The notes under the pieces were generated by a model that was not told the DNA's origin, made no database searches, and was given only the letters and a program-made list of their open reading frames with translations. A DNA stretch of 64,000 bases from Pycnopodia helianthoides. Taxonomy: Eukaryota; Echinodermata; Asteroidea; Forcipulatida; Asteriidae. Below, piece by piece: positions 32,135 through 44,206 of this stretch. Each line of letters begins with the position of its first letter. The first letter of the stretch is position 1. The position numbers and the translations under genes were made by a program. Location of the stretch: contig CM063248.1 in assembly GCA_032158295.1 (NCBI GenBank), positions 13,406,657-13,470,656 of the forward strand. Direction: 5' to 3'.

Positions 32135-32575
32135 TGATATCTTAAAAAAATATGTAGTAGGTGATTCTCTGATGTTGTTACTTACGTCTTAGGAAAAATG
32201 CTGAGTCGAGCTAAAGCCTTGTTTGGGAGGATTCAATGCTTCAAGATGTCAAGGGGAAAAAAACGAAATCTGCTTCAAGGATACACAATATGCCGGCAAG
32301 AATGACGAACTAAAAAAAAAAAAAAGTATACGCGCAAACGCACATGTTAAACATGACGCTCGCAGTTTGTACGCTCATTAGCAGATTGTGCGTTCTCATT
32401 TGCTGCATATTTGGTTCGATGATGCATAGAAAAGAACAAACGCTTTATCATGCAAATAGCCGTACAATTGCCGTACAAAATTTCAAGCTTTTGTATTGGT
32501 TTGTACATAAACATGGATGCGCCCACACGGCTTCAAAACCTTAGTGCGTGTATAACGGGGTGTTAGCGCTCTAGT
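32135..32575. repeat. Inverted arm, right (about 445 bp)
   Basis: Inverse copy of 26796-27243. ORFs over it mirror those over the left arm and are not genes. Confidence 0.92.
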
Positions 32576-33799
32576 TGTCACAGAGGTGCTGGACCTAGCT
32601 CGTACACTGCAAAAAATAAACTTATTATTTTGAGAAATGTTTTCTTAAGTTAGAAAATAATTCTTGGCAGTGTAGGTCTTGCACTAAGGCATACTAGGGA
32701 AAAAGTCGAAGGAGTAGTCCAAGCCAAGAGTGAAAGTTGGGGAGATATTTTATAAAATTTGTGGTGAAGGAAGTCTTGATTTAGAAATGTCACACAGAAA
32801 AAATACACAAGATAGTGACATCATTTCTTAGAACAAGGTTGGATGACATAGTGGTCAAAGGGGTGGTGTTGGGGGTGGGGGGGGGGGGGGAGTTTCCGGT
32901 CAGTACTGGGGGCCTAAGAGAGTGTGTGGTTTATTTACTGAAAATGGGAATTAGCCTTGAAATGACAGAGTATAAAAGGACCGCACTGTTGATATATATG
33001 CAATTATTTGGAGAATTACATAAAACTATGGATGAATCTGGAGATGGGATAATCATTAAACCAATGACAGTCATTGATTCCAAAAGTTTCTGCATTTAAA
33101 TTCAGCACTCGATTTGCATGAATTGTGTGTTTATGCTATGGCATAGAGTACTTGGAAAACTTGAACCTACTGGCTGAAGTAACCCGGAGAAAAACTCCAA
33201 AAGATTAGAGTAAAATGTCATTTCAGTTTCTGTAGAAATCTGTGATCCATCCATCTGTGTTTGGTATCCTACGCACAAATTTTTTACTTTATTAGAATGG
33301 TATGGACATAAATTAAATACTGAAACAACGGGAAATAAGAGTTAAGAAATTTGTGTCATCATTTTTCTTTAATGTCTACTATCAAGAATAAAAATCCAGA
33401 CAACTTCCCAAATATCTTGTTCACATGTAGTAATAGTATCATAATGATAATAAACATGAAGTAATAATGTTCAAACAAACAATGTAGAGCTGTGCCATGA
33501 ACACATAAACCATTTCACGACAGATGATATGTAAACCCATCAACTTGTTTTTACCCGACTTACAGGGGATGGTTTAGTACAATCAAAATAACTTTGGAGC
33601 TTCCTCAATTTTTGTTGCTGGCCGGACGGCTGGCAGAAATATTCACCCAGACTTGTGTCGTGTCAACTCTACAAAGAGGGACACCAGGCATGCCAGGTAT
33701 TGGGAAAACATGCCTTGCGATATCCCTTTCCCTAACCCGATTCCAGACCTTTGTCTTGTTGTGCAAATGTGGCATGCAAGAATGGACAGGCTGCCACCA
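32576..33799. other. Intergenic sequence, nothing recognised
   Basis: Includes a G-run at about 32873-32891. No exon or element end identified. Confidence 0.5.
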
Positions 33800-34130
33800 A
33801 TGTTTGTCATTGTATTCGGCTCAATGAGAGGTACGTCTGAGCATTCCGAGATTCCAGCATATATGTACCAGGGCAGATTATCAGCCGTGGCTGTAATACA
33901 GCCAAGGTTCTGCGATTCACGGTGAGTGCATACTCGTATTTACTCACAGAGCAAAATCAAATCCTGGTGCTAATTATGAGAACCTTTGTTGTTTTTCCTT
34001 TGTCAAGTCGGGTTTCATTATGGCAACGGTATTTCCAGAGGAAAGTTATTACTCAAGTACCTCCAAAAGTTCCAATAAAAACTTCACGCGGGTGGGCACA
34101 GAACTTTTTCCAGATGTCGACTTGAAGTGT
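33800..34130 (+). repeat. Dispersed repeat copy (family at 15790)
   Basis: Shares 'tccgagattccagcata', 'ggttctgc' and 'tttcattatggcaac'-type blocks with 15790-16125, and 'atgagaacctttgtt' with 3985-4130. No open frame is conserved between copies. Confidence 0.6.
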
Positions 34131-34761
34131 TTGAAAGGGTTATGACATGTCTATACTTGTTACCAAACATGTTACAAAATGCATTCAAACTTTGCAGATT
34201 TACTTTGTCTGATTTCTTTTTTTACAGTCAAAAATTTAACCTGGTCACCTTTTTTTAGTTAAAAAAATATAACAGTTCATTTATCCCATGCTACACCAGC
34301 TGAAAACTAAGATCCCTAGAGCTAACTTCCACCAAAAGTAACCTTTAACCATTTCTATCAAACAAAGTAATAGACCGTGCAAGTCTCGCACATATTCAAA
34401 CATTTTGGGGACCACTTTGGTCCCACGTACATTGCTTTAACACGTAAAGGAAACAAACAGGCACACTTTTTAACAGGTCCCAATGTTTGAATACGAGCAA
34501 GACTTGCACAGTCTATAAAAGAATACAGTACTCTTTTTTGACCAAAAACTTAACTCGGTAAGATAAAGTTTATACAAATTTGTTGGTAAATGATTGTTTT
34601 CAAGGTTGATTAGTTGTTGTTAAACACACTTTTAGACTGTGTAAGACTCGCACGTGTAGGAATCAGATAACACGCCAAACGAAAAACATGTTTTTTCTGA
34701 AATAAAATCTTTGTTTTAAATTATATTTATGAACAATTTTTATAAAATGAGTTTTTTTTTT
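34131..34761. other. Intergenic sequence with weak inverted motif
   Basis: AT-rich. A 'gaccgtgcaagtctcgcac' phrase at 34374 recurs in loosely inverted form at 34500 and 34635. Nothing else. Confidence 0.4.
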
Positions 34762-35116
34762 AAACAGTTTTGGGTTGAACAAATGCAAATATTTTGTTCC
34801 TCATTATTGAAACAAAAATAAAACTCTGGGACATGGATACTTGTTTGATCTAAACTTTTGAAAAACCCCTTTTAAAAATCCAAGCCTGAAAAGCTGGTTT
34901 ATATGTGGTAATGGTCCCACAGGTGTAAAGTAGGCGCCTTAAACAGTTTTGGGTTGAACAAATGCAAATATTTTGTTCCTCATTATTGAAACAAAAATAA
35001 AACTCTGGGACATGGATACTTGTTTGATCTAAACTTTTGAAAAACCCCTTTTAAAAATCCAAGCCTGAAAAGCTGGTTTATATGTGGTAATGGTCCCACA
35101 GGTGTAAAGTAGGCGC
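34762..35116 (+). repeat. Perfect 179-bp tandem duplication
   Basis: Unit 1 is 34762-34940 and unit 2 starts at 34941. I found no mismatch by eye from 'aaacagttttgggttgaac' to 'aaagtaggcgcct'. Perfect identity means a very recent event or an assembly artefact. Confidence 0.93.
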
Positions 35117-35381
35117 CTGACAGTTTATAGAGGACATTGATGCCTCTGTGACCATAGACTGCAATGAAAAGGCTTAGCGTCTGGAAATTACAGCATGACC
35201 ATGACAAGCGTTTACATAAGCTTTAATGATCAGCAGGCAGGCAAGTAACCAGAAGTTGAGGTCAAGTTTAGTTCTTGGTTTTTCGTCATTATTTTGTTGA
35301 ATTCATTTAACTTTCATATTTGTTATCAACTTAGTATTACATTCCCAACAACATATATAATTTCCATGGCCATACACTAAG

Positions 35382-35767
35382 TTAAAGGCAGTGGACACTA
35401 TTGGTAATTACTCAAAATAATTATTAGCATAAAACCTTACTTGGTAACGAGTAATGGGGAGAGGTTGACAGTATAAAACATTGTGAGAAACGGCTCCCTC
35501 TGAAGTGACATAGTTTTCGAGAAAGAAGTAATTTTCCACGAATTTGATTTCGAGACCTCAGAATTAGATTTTGAGGTCTCGAAATCAACAATCTGAAAGC
35601 ACACAACTTCGTGTGACAAGGGTGTTTTTTCTTTCATAGTTATCTCGCAACTTCGACGACCAATTGAGCTCAAGTTTTTACAGGTTTGTTATTTTATCCA
35701 TATGTTGAGATACACCAAGTGAGAAGACTGGTCTTTGACAATTACCAATAGTGTCCAGTGTCTTTAA
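35382..35767. mobile_element. TTAA-flanked MITE, family 3, 386 bp
   Basis: Ends TTAA-AGGCAGTGGACACTATTG and CAATAGTGTCCAGTGTCT-TTAA. An inner palindrome pairs 'tttcgagacctcagaat' with 'attttgaggtctcgaaa' (35548-35585). I recognise this as an abundant repeat of sea-star genomes, which is my main taxonomic clue. Confidence 0.9.
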
Positions 35768-37003
35768 ACTAAAATAATGGACAAAACAAAATCTTGCCCA
35801 AGTAAAACTCCCAATGGTTGGGACCACAACGGTTTGGAAGTTCAAACACACGCGAGACTTACACAGTCCATAGCATTGCAAAATGCTACACAAAATGTAT
35901 CATTACCGTTCTGGATTTATTGAGAAGTAGGAAAGGGTGGACATTTTTCACAACGTTGTCTCTACACCTCACAACAAAGAAAACAATTGAAACAATTACT
36001 TGCATAGTATTTGAAAATCACAAAGCTATTATATCATTTTAGTGTTACCCTTACCCCTATATACTCCTATGTGCTTTCTGAGTCGAGTGATGTACACTTT
36101 AGATAAGATCAAAATAACATCCTTATACATAAATGCAACTAAAACATAAAATAAACTGTTCTTAACAAACTTCAATAGCTAAATATCAAAATAACCAATA
36201 TTTCTAATTGTATTTCATATTTTTGTCAAAGAAACTTTGTGTGTGTGGTTTATGTCCTTTACACGTACGTCTTTTAATGTTTCTTTAACATCATTTTGAT
36301 GCATATTTCAGAGATCAGAAGCATAAATTCTTACTTTAATACACAGTAAAAGTTGTGCAACGAGAGTTTTTGTGTTTGTTCAAAGATAACCAACTAATAT
36401 TGAAATACATCATGAGGCAAAACTAGTAAAACAATTTCTGTAGAATTTGCAGCAAGACATTATTACATAAAATGCAATATTCTAAGATATAAAATGGCCT
36501 GAGATTTTCACAGAATGACGCACTTACGAACATATCCAATAATAAAGTTTGCACTTGACCACAAAATCAGATCACTTCAAAAATCTTGTTACACACTGTA
36601 TGTTATATACTTCAAGTTGTTATACTTTTAAAGAAGGAACAAGGCTTTCTCAATTGTCCTGTACAAACATGAAATCAACTATCTTTGTGGAATGTTCAAT
36701 TTAAAACTTTACAGTTCATTAAAATGTCTTAACACTCACATTAAAAACGGAACATCATGGGCCTAGCTACAGGCTTCATTTATAGAAATATATTTAATGT
36801 ATGGAATAATTTCTGCTTTGATTACAGTAAAAAAAACAATCTGAAAGGAAAACTCATATTAAAATGTGTTAAAAATTTTTAAAAAAAATAAGCGTTTATA
36901 AGATAAACATTACACATAATATGATAAATTGTAGTGCAAAAGTAGTGCAGTTTTGACCTGTTATGTTAGCAAAATAGTTTTTAAAAATTTAAAAAGAAAA
37001 TTC
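35768..37003. other. Intergenic region 3' of the transglutaminase gene
   Basis: AT-rich and without coding features. It may include an extended 3' UTR. Confidence 0.45.
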
Positions 37004-37009
37004 TTTATT
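37004..37009 (-). promoter_or_regulatory. Polyadenylation signal AATAAA of the transglutaminase gene
   Basis: The plus strand tttatt reads AATAAA on the minus strand, about 95 bp after the TAA stop. No nearer canonical hexamer was seen in the 3' flank. The AT-rich region beyond has other weaker candidates, so a longer 3' UTR is possible. Confidence 0.6.
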
Positions 37010-37101
37010 ACAGCTTACACTTGATAAAACTTGTAAGCATAACCTGTTAAGTAGGCACACAGTGTGTTCTGCATATTCAAATTGATGCAAATGGTTTTGC
37101 C

Positions 37102-37243
37102 TTACTCACTCACATTTATTGTAGCATGTCCCTTTACACCAGTAAGTTCTGCAGACATGAAACTAATGACCAACTCACTTGAACCAATGTTTCTTGCTGT
37201 TAAACGCAAATCATGGTGCATTGCACCGTTCTTCGGCACAGTT
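37102..37243 (-). CDS. TGM: Transglutaminase terminal exon with stop codon
   Basis: Acceptor TGTCAACAG at 37245-37244. The frame continues PTVPKNGAMHHDLRLTARN and ends MSAELTGVKGHATINVSE followed by TAA (37104-37102). The final S-x-x-L-x-x-VKG-x-x-x-x-x-V pattern is the standard C-terminus of the family, so this is a true 3' end and not a frameshift. The intron upstream is about 6.1 kb and carries a gypsy fragment. Confidence 0.94.
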
Positions 37244-38469
37244 CTGTTGACAAAGAGAAATAGTGTTCAAAGTTATTTAATTTTTCAAACTGCATACAAT
37301 AAGTGAATGGTATTGTCATTTCAAACTACAAATCCTGTCAATTAATTATTGAACTTTTCCTGATGCAAACGACAAATCTTTGATAAAATTCTCTTTGGTT
37401 TTTAGTGTTTCAGGTTTACCTTGCGGTTGTTTTCACAACTTTGAATGAATACATTTCATAAGCAAACTTGGATAGGTGTAACTTTGACACTTAGCGGCAG
37501 TTTACTTAACACAGGTTTCTATTGGTTAGGGTACGCCCATCCAGGTTCAAAAATCAAATATACTAATGCAAAGAATTTCCCCAAGATGAGGAGCAGCAGC
37601 AGCAGTTTTACTAGTTTTTTCAACTTTATGGGCAACATATCATGTGTCACACTACGTGGGAGGAGCCTGACAGTCCTGAGCAGATTTTTTTACCAACCCC
37701 CAGTAAAGTCGTTGCGAGAAAGGTCACACATCATGCTATGAGTGCTACATGTAGTGTTTTTCTTCCAGTTGTCAACGCTTACAAGGTAGGGGCGAGTTAT
37801 GACTTAAAAAAAGAAAAATAGCTTTCTTGTGACTTGAGTGGCTGTAGACTGGGCAAGTAGCAGAGTTGATTCCCAGCTGACCAGAGGTAGGCCCCTATTG
37901 ATCAAGACACTGATGTTGGTACATCCACCCGTTACATTTCTTTGAGCCCCCTCTAAGACATATGTACATAATCCTTGGTGTGCTGTTGACCTTAAGAATT
38001 ATTTTTCTATTACATATTAAATGTATTGGAAATTTAGCTGTCTTCAGGGTATCGGATTGTTTTACCATTTTTGATTCCCCTTTTCAAAAGAGTTGCAAGC
38101 CGAACTTTCCAGGCATTTGCCAAAACTTTCTAGACATTTTCCAGAACTTTCCAGACATTTGCGGAGCTGAGATCCCTTGTTAAAGTTAAAATCCAGAAGT
38201 TTATGAGTAGACTTTAATTGACATTGTTTAAAAAAAATTGCTTGGTGACCGCCGTGTGCAGCCATGGAAAAGGCAGAGTTTTACCTATCTGCACATGCTC
38301 AATAACCAACATTGGTTCCGAAATGGATTACAGCAAAGAACCCTGTTATTCGAGATGCAATCTCTTGAATAACAAATTCATCTTGTCTCTCTGATATCAC
38401 TGTACATAAACTATCCCCATTTTAATTGACGGTATTTTATGTAGACGAATCCAATCACCATCTTCTGAA
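37244..38469. other. Last transglutaminase intron, left part
   Basis: No exon. Positions 38110-38160 show two to three imperfect copies of 'tttgcc/ccagaactttccagacat'. A degraded tRNA-SINE-like stretch may lie at 37820-37900. Confidence 0.4.
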
Positions 38470-39770
38470 TCACCACCACTACACCAAGTGGTAATTCCTC
38501 TTTCCCCACAACCACAGGTACTGTCTCATCTGCATGGAGATCCTTCAGTTGGTCATTTTAGCACACTTTCCACTGATCCCTTTACCTGTATTGCTGGCAT
38601 TTCATTCAACGTGATATTGACACCCACTGTAGAACATGTCGTTCTTATAAATTCCGTCGCAATCCAACCGCACGTAATAAAGTGCTTATGAAAATTTTGA
38701 ACTCGACACATCCTTTCCCGTGCGTTTTTGCGGATATAACAGAACTGCCTCCAACAACCAAAAACAACCGTTACATCTATGTAGTCATGGATCAGTCCAC
38801 AAAATATGTGAATCTGTACCCTTTGAACGATCAAACAGCACATTCTGTGGCCAAATGTTTTTTTGATAAATACATCTCCGAGCATGGTATCCCTGATACA
38901 TTGCATACTGACCAGGTGCGCCAATTTGAAAGCTCCCTAGTCCAGGAGTCATGCAAACTACTTGGGATTAACAAAACCTGTACTTCCCCTACCATCCCCA
39001 ATCTGACGGCCAAAATGAGCATTTTAATCGCAGTCTTAAGGATCAACTTTCTAAATGGATGGATGGGATGATGTTTTACCCCAGATCCAGCTTGCGTATC
39101 ATTCTGCTGTTCATTCCTCTACCGGGTATTCCCCAACTTATCTAGGGAAGGGTAGAGAGACCCATGTTCTAATTGGACATCCTTCCCTACAGCTTCATAC
39201 GTCCCCCCAATCCTATGCCGACTCTCTCAAATCCTGCCTTGCGACAACCAATATCTTGCAAGTACTTTGCAGAAATTTAGTCATGATACTAGAATGAAAT
39301 TTATCCCATTCCAACCTGGTCAACTGGTTTGGTGAGATGACCCCGTTAAATCCCGAACAAAACTAGCCCCCTGGTGGAAAGGTTCCTAAGAAGTCCTCTC
39401 CTTCCATCCAAACGAGGACGATGACCCTGTTACGTATTTTATTGTTGACATTCGGAATCCCAAAGTGAAACCCCAAAAGGATCCATTACAACAGACTGAA
39501 GCCATATGTTTCACCTGTCCCTCCTCCACCGCCACCTACACCACAACCTTCTGTGACCTCACTTCCGGCAGCCCCTATTCCCTCTAGTTCTCTTCCACCG
39601 ACTTCCCCTTCCCCACCCGTACCCATCACTGTTCCACCAACACCCCCAGATCCACCTGACCACCAACCGCCTTCAACACCCATTGCTCTTCGCCCATCTC
39701 CCCGCTATGCAATCCCGCACCCTCCTATACCTATGCCATGCAAGCGCAGCCCGGTGGCAGAGTTGTAACA
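38470..39770 (+). pseudogene. Gypsy-type integrase fragment with proline-rich C-terminus
   Basis: Zinc-binding His pair (LSHLHGDPSVGHF) and Cys pair (HCRTCRSYK) lie in different frames. The core follows: FADITELPPTTKNNRYIYVV, MDQSTKYV, TLHTDQVRQFE, and, after a +1 shift, the Glu-bearing PQSDGQNEHFNR. Then WDDVLPQIQLAYHSAVHSST is a typical end of gypsy integrase core. A 'QPGQLVW' GPY/F-like region and a Pro-rich tail (39500-39740) finish it. Stops and frameshifts disable it. It sits in the last transglutaminase intron, opposite in strand. It is a different lineage from the 9426-13450 element. Confidence 0.83.
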
Positions 39771-40650
39771 CGCCCTGGTCGCCTTGGTTTTTCGGGTGTA
39801 TCTAAATTGCCATTCTACTGTCCACTTACGTTATTTCGGACATGTCTTTATTTTGTCAAGTTTCATAGTTTAATTTGCTTTCTTAAGTGATTGTTATTTT
39901 CTTCCGTATATTTACTTCTCTTAAGTTATCCATGTAATTTTGATTTGCCTTTGTAGTTTCATTTATGTATGTTGTAAACACCTCAATTCAAATTCTTACA
40001 TTGTAATTGCAATTGATTTCAACACTTCAATTTAGTCACTTTTATACCATACTTTTCATATTACATGTATTTGCTAAATTTGTATCTTTTTCTAATTTTA
40101 TGATTCCTGTTTAATACCTTAATGTACAATGCTCATTTTGATAATTTACAGTTTTATAATTTAACTTTCACAATTTTGAAATTGAGGACATTTTCTTTCC
40201 CCCAGATAAAAGTAATGTAAGGCTTATCACTAGTCCCCAATAATTATAGCATGTCAATAGGTGGTCCATATCCTCTGTGCAGTTCAAGCCTCACTCCCAA
40301 TTCTTAGTAAACTCACCACACACATTCTTAGGCTATGACCTCAAGGTCCCCCAGTACTGACCATTACTCCCTCCAATCTTATTCTAGGAAATAATGTCAT
40401 GGATCTTATGATTTTTCTTTGTGACATCATTCCTCAATCTAGACCTACCTCACCACCAGAAACCCTGTATAACATCTTCCAAATTCTCCTTCAACTTTAT
40501 TGTTGTTATTTTGATTGTGAATTCGTCCTACTGTTCTGCCCTAGCGGCTTCATCTATATCCGAGACTTGCCTGTCACACATCTCATACCAGCTAGATTGA
40601 TTTAATGTACGTGCAACTGTTAGGCTATTAAACAGAAAAAGGTTTGGTAT
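39771..40650 (+). other. Possible 3' UTR/LTR of the second gypsy element
   Basis: AT-rich sequence with a CT-rich patch. A single 'attaaacagaaaaagg' near 40627 could be the end of an LTR, but no second copy exists to prove it. No 5' part of this element was found. Confidence 0.3.
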
Positions 40651-40779
40651 ATTATACGCTTGTTTCTTGTACATTTATTGTCGATATTAACAGTCTCGCT
40701 CTGCTCTGGCACACTTAAAAACAGTTCCTAGCTAACCAGGGAAGTTGATAAACAGATAATTTTTAAGCTATTTCCTGCA

Positions 40780-42120
40780 TTACAGGCTTCTGCAGGATCC
40801 GAAACCCAACATACAAACCAAGTTTAGAGTTGAAGTTCTGACGTCCTTGTCAAAATTACTCAGAGAATATTTCTTCGGTTTTGCCATAATGACTTTGACA
40901 TTTAACTTTGGGAGTAAAATAACAATAGGCTTCTGAAGTATCCCAAAACCAATCCACACACCAAGTTTCGAGTTGATATGCTGCTAAGTATGTTGTTCTA
41001 AAACGGACACCTACACTGATAATTTTTTTTGCCAAGTAAAGGCCAAGGCCTTTTTTTGGGGGGGGGGGGCGGCGACTTTTAAAAAATGGTCTGCGATTCC
41101 CATCTCGTGAATTTTAAGTAAAATCTAAAATTTGGGGGCAGAACAAGACTAACATTTATCACAGAAAAATTGTCAAGTCCCCCCCAAAACAGTCACAGTG
41201 CATGTTTAGTGCTGTTCCGGCTTTGAAATGGCAAAGCATTAGCAGGCATGAGAATCGGCGATGATGACAAAAATGGAAAACCATTTCGTACGAAAACAAT
41301 CGGAAAAATCTAACGCTAAAAATGCATGAATGGACTTTGGGCAATGTCAAGATTGGGCAAGGTGACCCAGGCTTCCACCCTTGCACTCACTGGTAGTGGG
41401 ACTGAGGTTGAGTTAATAGGAGGAAAATATTCAAAGGAACAATGATGAAATCACAAAAATGCTTGACAATCTTATCTTACAGAGCTCACAAAAAATGTGA
41501 GACTTAACGGTACATGAAAACGTCATCGATTCCCTACCAATCATGTGTTTTCGTTGGTTCCCAATATATCTTTCGCTGATTGTGAAGCAATAACAGGTAC
41601 CAGTTTCCCATGGTCTGCGATTTTAGTCGTGCTGCGCCGCTCATTGGTTCATGTACAAATTTGCATGTATACACAGTACACACGGTACAAATCATGTGCA
41701 TTGTTTTGTCAGTAGACTTTCAAAAGTCTCCAAATATCTTTTAGCAGCAGTAAACGTATTATGGACAAACATCATTGAACCGTACTGTTAACAAAGCGAG
41801 GAACAATGAGACAAGTCTATACATCCATTGCGTCTCTCGCTGCTGCACGGGCGGTGCATTGAACACTGCAAGTCGCATATCAGGCAAGCTGCCATGCGGC
41901 AATTTATTGCTAACGATTACAAAGGTAAACTTACAATTTCTGATTAAAGAGGAATTAGCAAAATCCAAATGTATACCCCCTACAACTCAACCCCCAAATT
42001 CACACTGAACTCAAAGACCACGAATTTAAAAGGGGAAAAAACAGGGTTCCGGTTTAAACCGGAAGATTCTCATGCCTGATTAGGCCTTAAAAGATGCAGG
42101 CAAAACCCCCCAAAGTTGCC
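40780..42120. repeat. Dispersed repeat, copy related to 51300-52130
   Basis: Shared order with the other copy: 'gggcaatgtc...caaggtgacc', 'gtagtgggac', 'aacaatgatgaaatca', 'agctcacaaaaaatgtgag', and near the end 'cacactgaactc' with 'ttttcatgcctga'-like text. The copies are well diverged. Noncoding. Confidence 0.6.
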
Positions 42121-42221
42121 AGAAAAAAATTTAAAAATTGCAAAAAAGTTGTCAACTAAAAAAACAAAATAATAGATGTTGAATTTGATTCAGGGATAAA
42201 TTCTATAATTTGCTTTTACCC

Positions 42222-42340
42222 TTACACCTATGTGTGTGAAGCACTGTTTACTCAGTACTTTCCCAAGTCCTGCGAAAAAAAACCAAAGTCTTATATCTTT
42301 CAAGTGGGATTTGAATCCAAGACCTTCGCCATTCTAGAGC
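42222..42340 (-). mobile_element. tRNA-derived SINE, family 2, degraded copy
   Basis: Body block 'gaagcactgtttactcagtactttccc', an A-rich link, then a B-box-like 'gggatttgaatcc' on the plus strand and 'ttctagagcagatgtct'. The order agrees with the clearer copies; the A-box end is missing. Confidence 0.6.
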
Positions 42341-42599
42341 AGATGTCTAAAATATAGGTACCGCATCAAAAATTTGAAGTCACAGGCGATGTTCAGTGTT
42401 GTTCCAACTTTTAACGTTTACTAAAAGAAAGCCGGTAATGGCAAAACATCACCTTTAAGGTCTTCAAATTGACCTGGGGTTTTTTCAAAAAATTGGCTCT
42501 CAGGATCCCAAGAACAACCCACGCACCAAGTTTGGAGTTGATATGGCAAGTACATCTTGCCTTATGGCTCATACAATGATTGCACATACATGCACACAC

Positions 42600-42800
42600 A
42601 CAAGTGTGTAAACACCTGCAATCGGGGACCTCCTATTGTCCCTCTTTTGTTTGTACTCTCAACTGTTTTGCAACAGCTCTCATTGGTTTTGTACACGTTT
42701 TCCAACTGGGGACCTTTCCCCAAACGGGGACCCATATTGTCCTCTTTTGTTATAGGTTCCTGGTTTGAATGTGTATACCTACCCACACACACACACATTA
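42600..42800. repeat. Short dispersed repeat with 'ggggaccc' blocks
   Basis: Blocks such as 'caactggggacctttccc' and 'cattgtcctcttttgttata' resemble the inverse of 18650-18760 inside the hAT-like element, so both may derive from one repeat. The run ends in a CA microsatellite. Confidence 0.4.
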
Positions 42801-43381
42801 GGACAGCAAACCCTATATAAACCCCTTTGGCGGCTTTGCTTGAGGGGCATAAAAATTACCCCAAACTTTAAGAAACTAAAGCCATGTACAACACGGGTCG
42901 CCACTAGTTCAAGCCTCGGACAGCAGCATGGTCGGCGAAAAACAGTTTTTAAGAAACTTTCATCTTTAGCTTGTTTAATAAAAACTACTGCACCGTCTAC
43001 ATTATATTCTAATAAAATGACAACACGTAGGATAACCTGCATTGCTGTTTTTGTACTTTGGAAAGTTGGATAAGCCACACCTTATACTTGTTACAAGAAA
43101 GTACAGTGGGACGAAACACCATCAATGTAAAGGCTGTTGATAGCCCAGCTGTGATACAGTTGAACTTTTTTACACCACATGTTTTTACACCACATGACTG
43201 AACTTCTAGTTTTAAAATGGACATTTGGCACAAACAAATTTGAATGAATTAAAAACGCACATTGACATATCCTGGAGATACATCTATGATAGTCCTTAAG
43301 ATCAGCCATCAGCCAAATCAAATTTCATGTTGAAAACATTCTACATAAATATTGAGCAGAAATACAAAAATGTTAACTTAC

Positions 43382-43518
43382 GGAGCTTTGAGGTGCTTCA
43401 CCCCTGCAATACTCGGCCCTTCTATCAAGAATCTACAATCAGTCAATGGGTATGGCAGCGGGTTTGTCAATGAAACCAACACATTAAATGGTTTGTCATG
43501 TTTTATGGCGTTTTTGAT
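43382..43518 (-). CDS. TGM: Transglutaminase exon, second beta-barrel
   Basis: Acceptor AATGCAG at 43520-43519 and donor GTAAGT at 43381. It encodes IKNAIKHDKPFNVLVSLTNP, then LPYPLTDCRFLIEGPSIAG. The SLTNPLP-PLTDC-F-IEG motif is the clearest signature of transglutaminase beta-barrel 2. It ends in phase 2 after CC, completed to Pro by the A that opens the terminal exon. Confidence 0.95.
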
Positions 43519-44045
43519 CTGCATTGAAAGAAGACATACAAAGCATAGTTATTAGAAGTTCAAAAGAAATCTACTTTTTGCAATTTAGGATACAATTCAA
43601 ATGTTTACCAACAAATTGATCACCACAAGATTGCCTCAATTTGCCTTCAATGGCAGTTAAAATCACCCTAATTCTTCTTTTCCCTTATTTACAACCTTGC
43701 TTAATAGTCAAGAAGGTGCAAGAAGATTATTTTGTTCTGCTTTTTTAATAAAAATTCATTTTGGGGTGAACAAAATGTTCTGTAAATTTCTTATTTTTAT
43801 CAGTTTTAACTGTTAAAAATTTATAACATCTGTTGGATGTTATAAGATGGCTCCAAGGTCTGTGTTATTGTTTTGTTGTTGCTGATTAACGGTAGTTTTA
43901 GTGACATTCTTTAACAAATTTAGGAATTGTTCAAAAAGTTGAAAAATATCAAAAATTTTATTCTCGCAGGAGAGCCCCCCAAAAGTACTGGTAACCCTAG
44001 CAGGAAGTAGTTAAGGCATATTAAATTAGCAAAGAAAATACAAAC

Positions 44046-44206
44046 CTCAATGACAAGATCCGGTTTTTCCAAAACTGTATCAAGTTGCTTGCTGTAAGGT
44101 TGCTGAGTCTGTTTGACTGACCCCATGATAAAAAATGATATCCCAGCATAATCGGTCAGCTCAGGTAGGTAGTCTTTAGCCAGTACAGTCACAGGAACGC
44201 TCTTAG
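44046..44206 (-). CDS. TGM: Transglutaminase exon, barrel 1 to barrel 2
   Basis: Encodes SKSVPVTVLAKDYLPELTDY and continues to DLVIE, matching the family pattern of E-VPL-ILY-YG--L in barrel 1 and the linker into barrel 2. Two AG dinucleotides lie close together at the acceptor. The more internal one would create a TAG stop with the preceding T, so the outer one (AGCAG at 44208-44207) is used. The donor is GTTTGT at 44045. It ends in phase 0. Confidence 0.92.

Noticed and set aside
26827..32544. Conserved 62-69 aa ORFs present at both 26.8 kb and 32.4 kb
   Set aside because: They are the same DNA in inverse orientation (the 445-bp arms) with no recognisable domain.
39486..39768. Independent proline-rich or glycine-rich protein genes on either strand
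   Set aside because: This is the low-complexity C-terminal tail of the gypsy fragment; the opposite-strand Gly-rich frame is its shadow.
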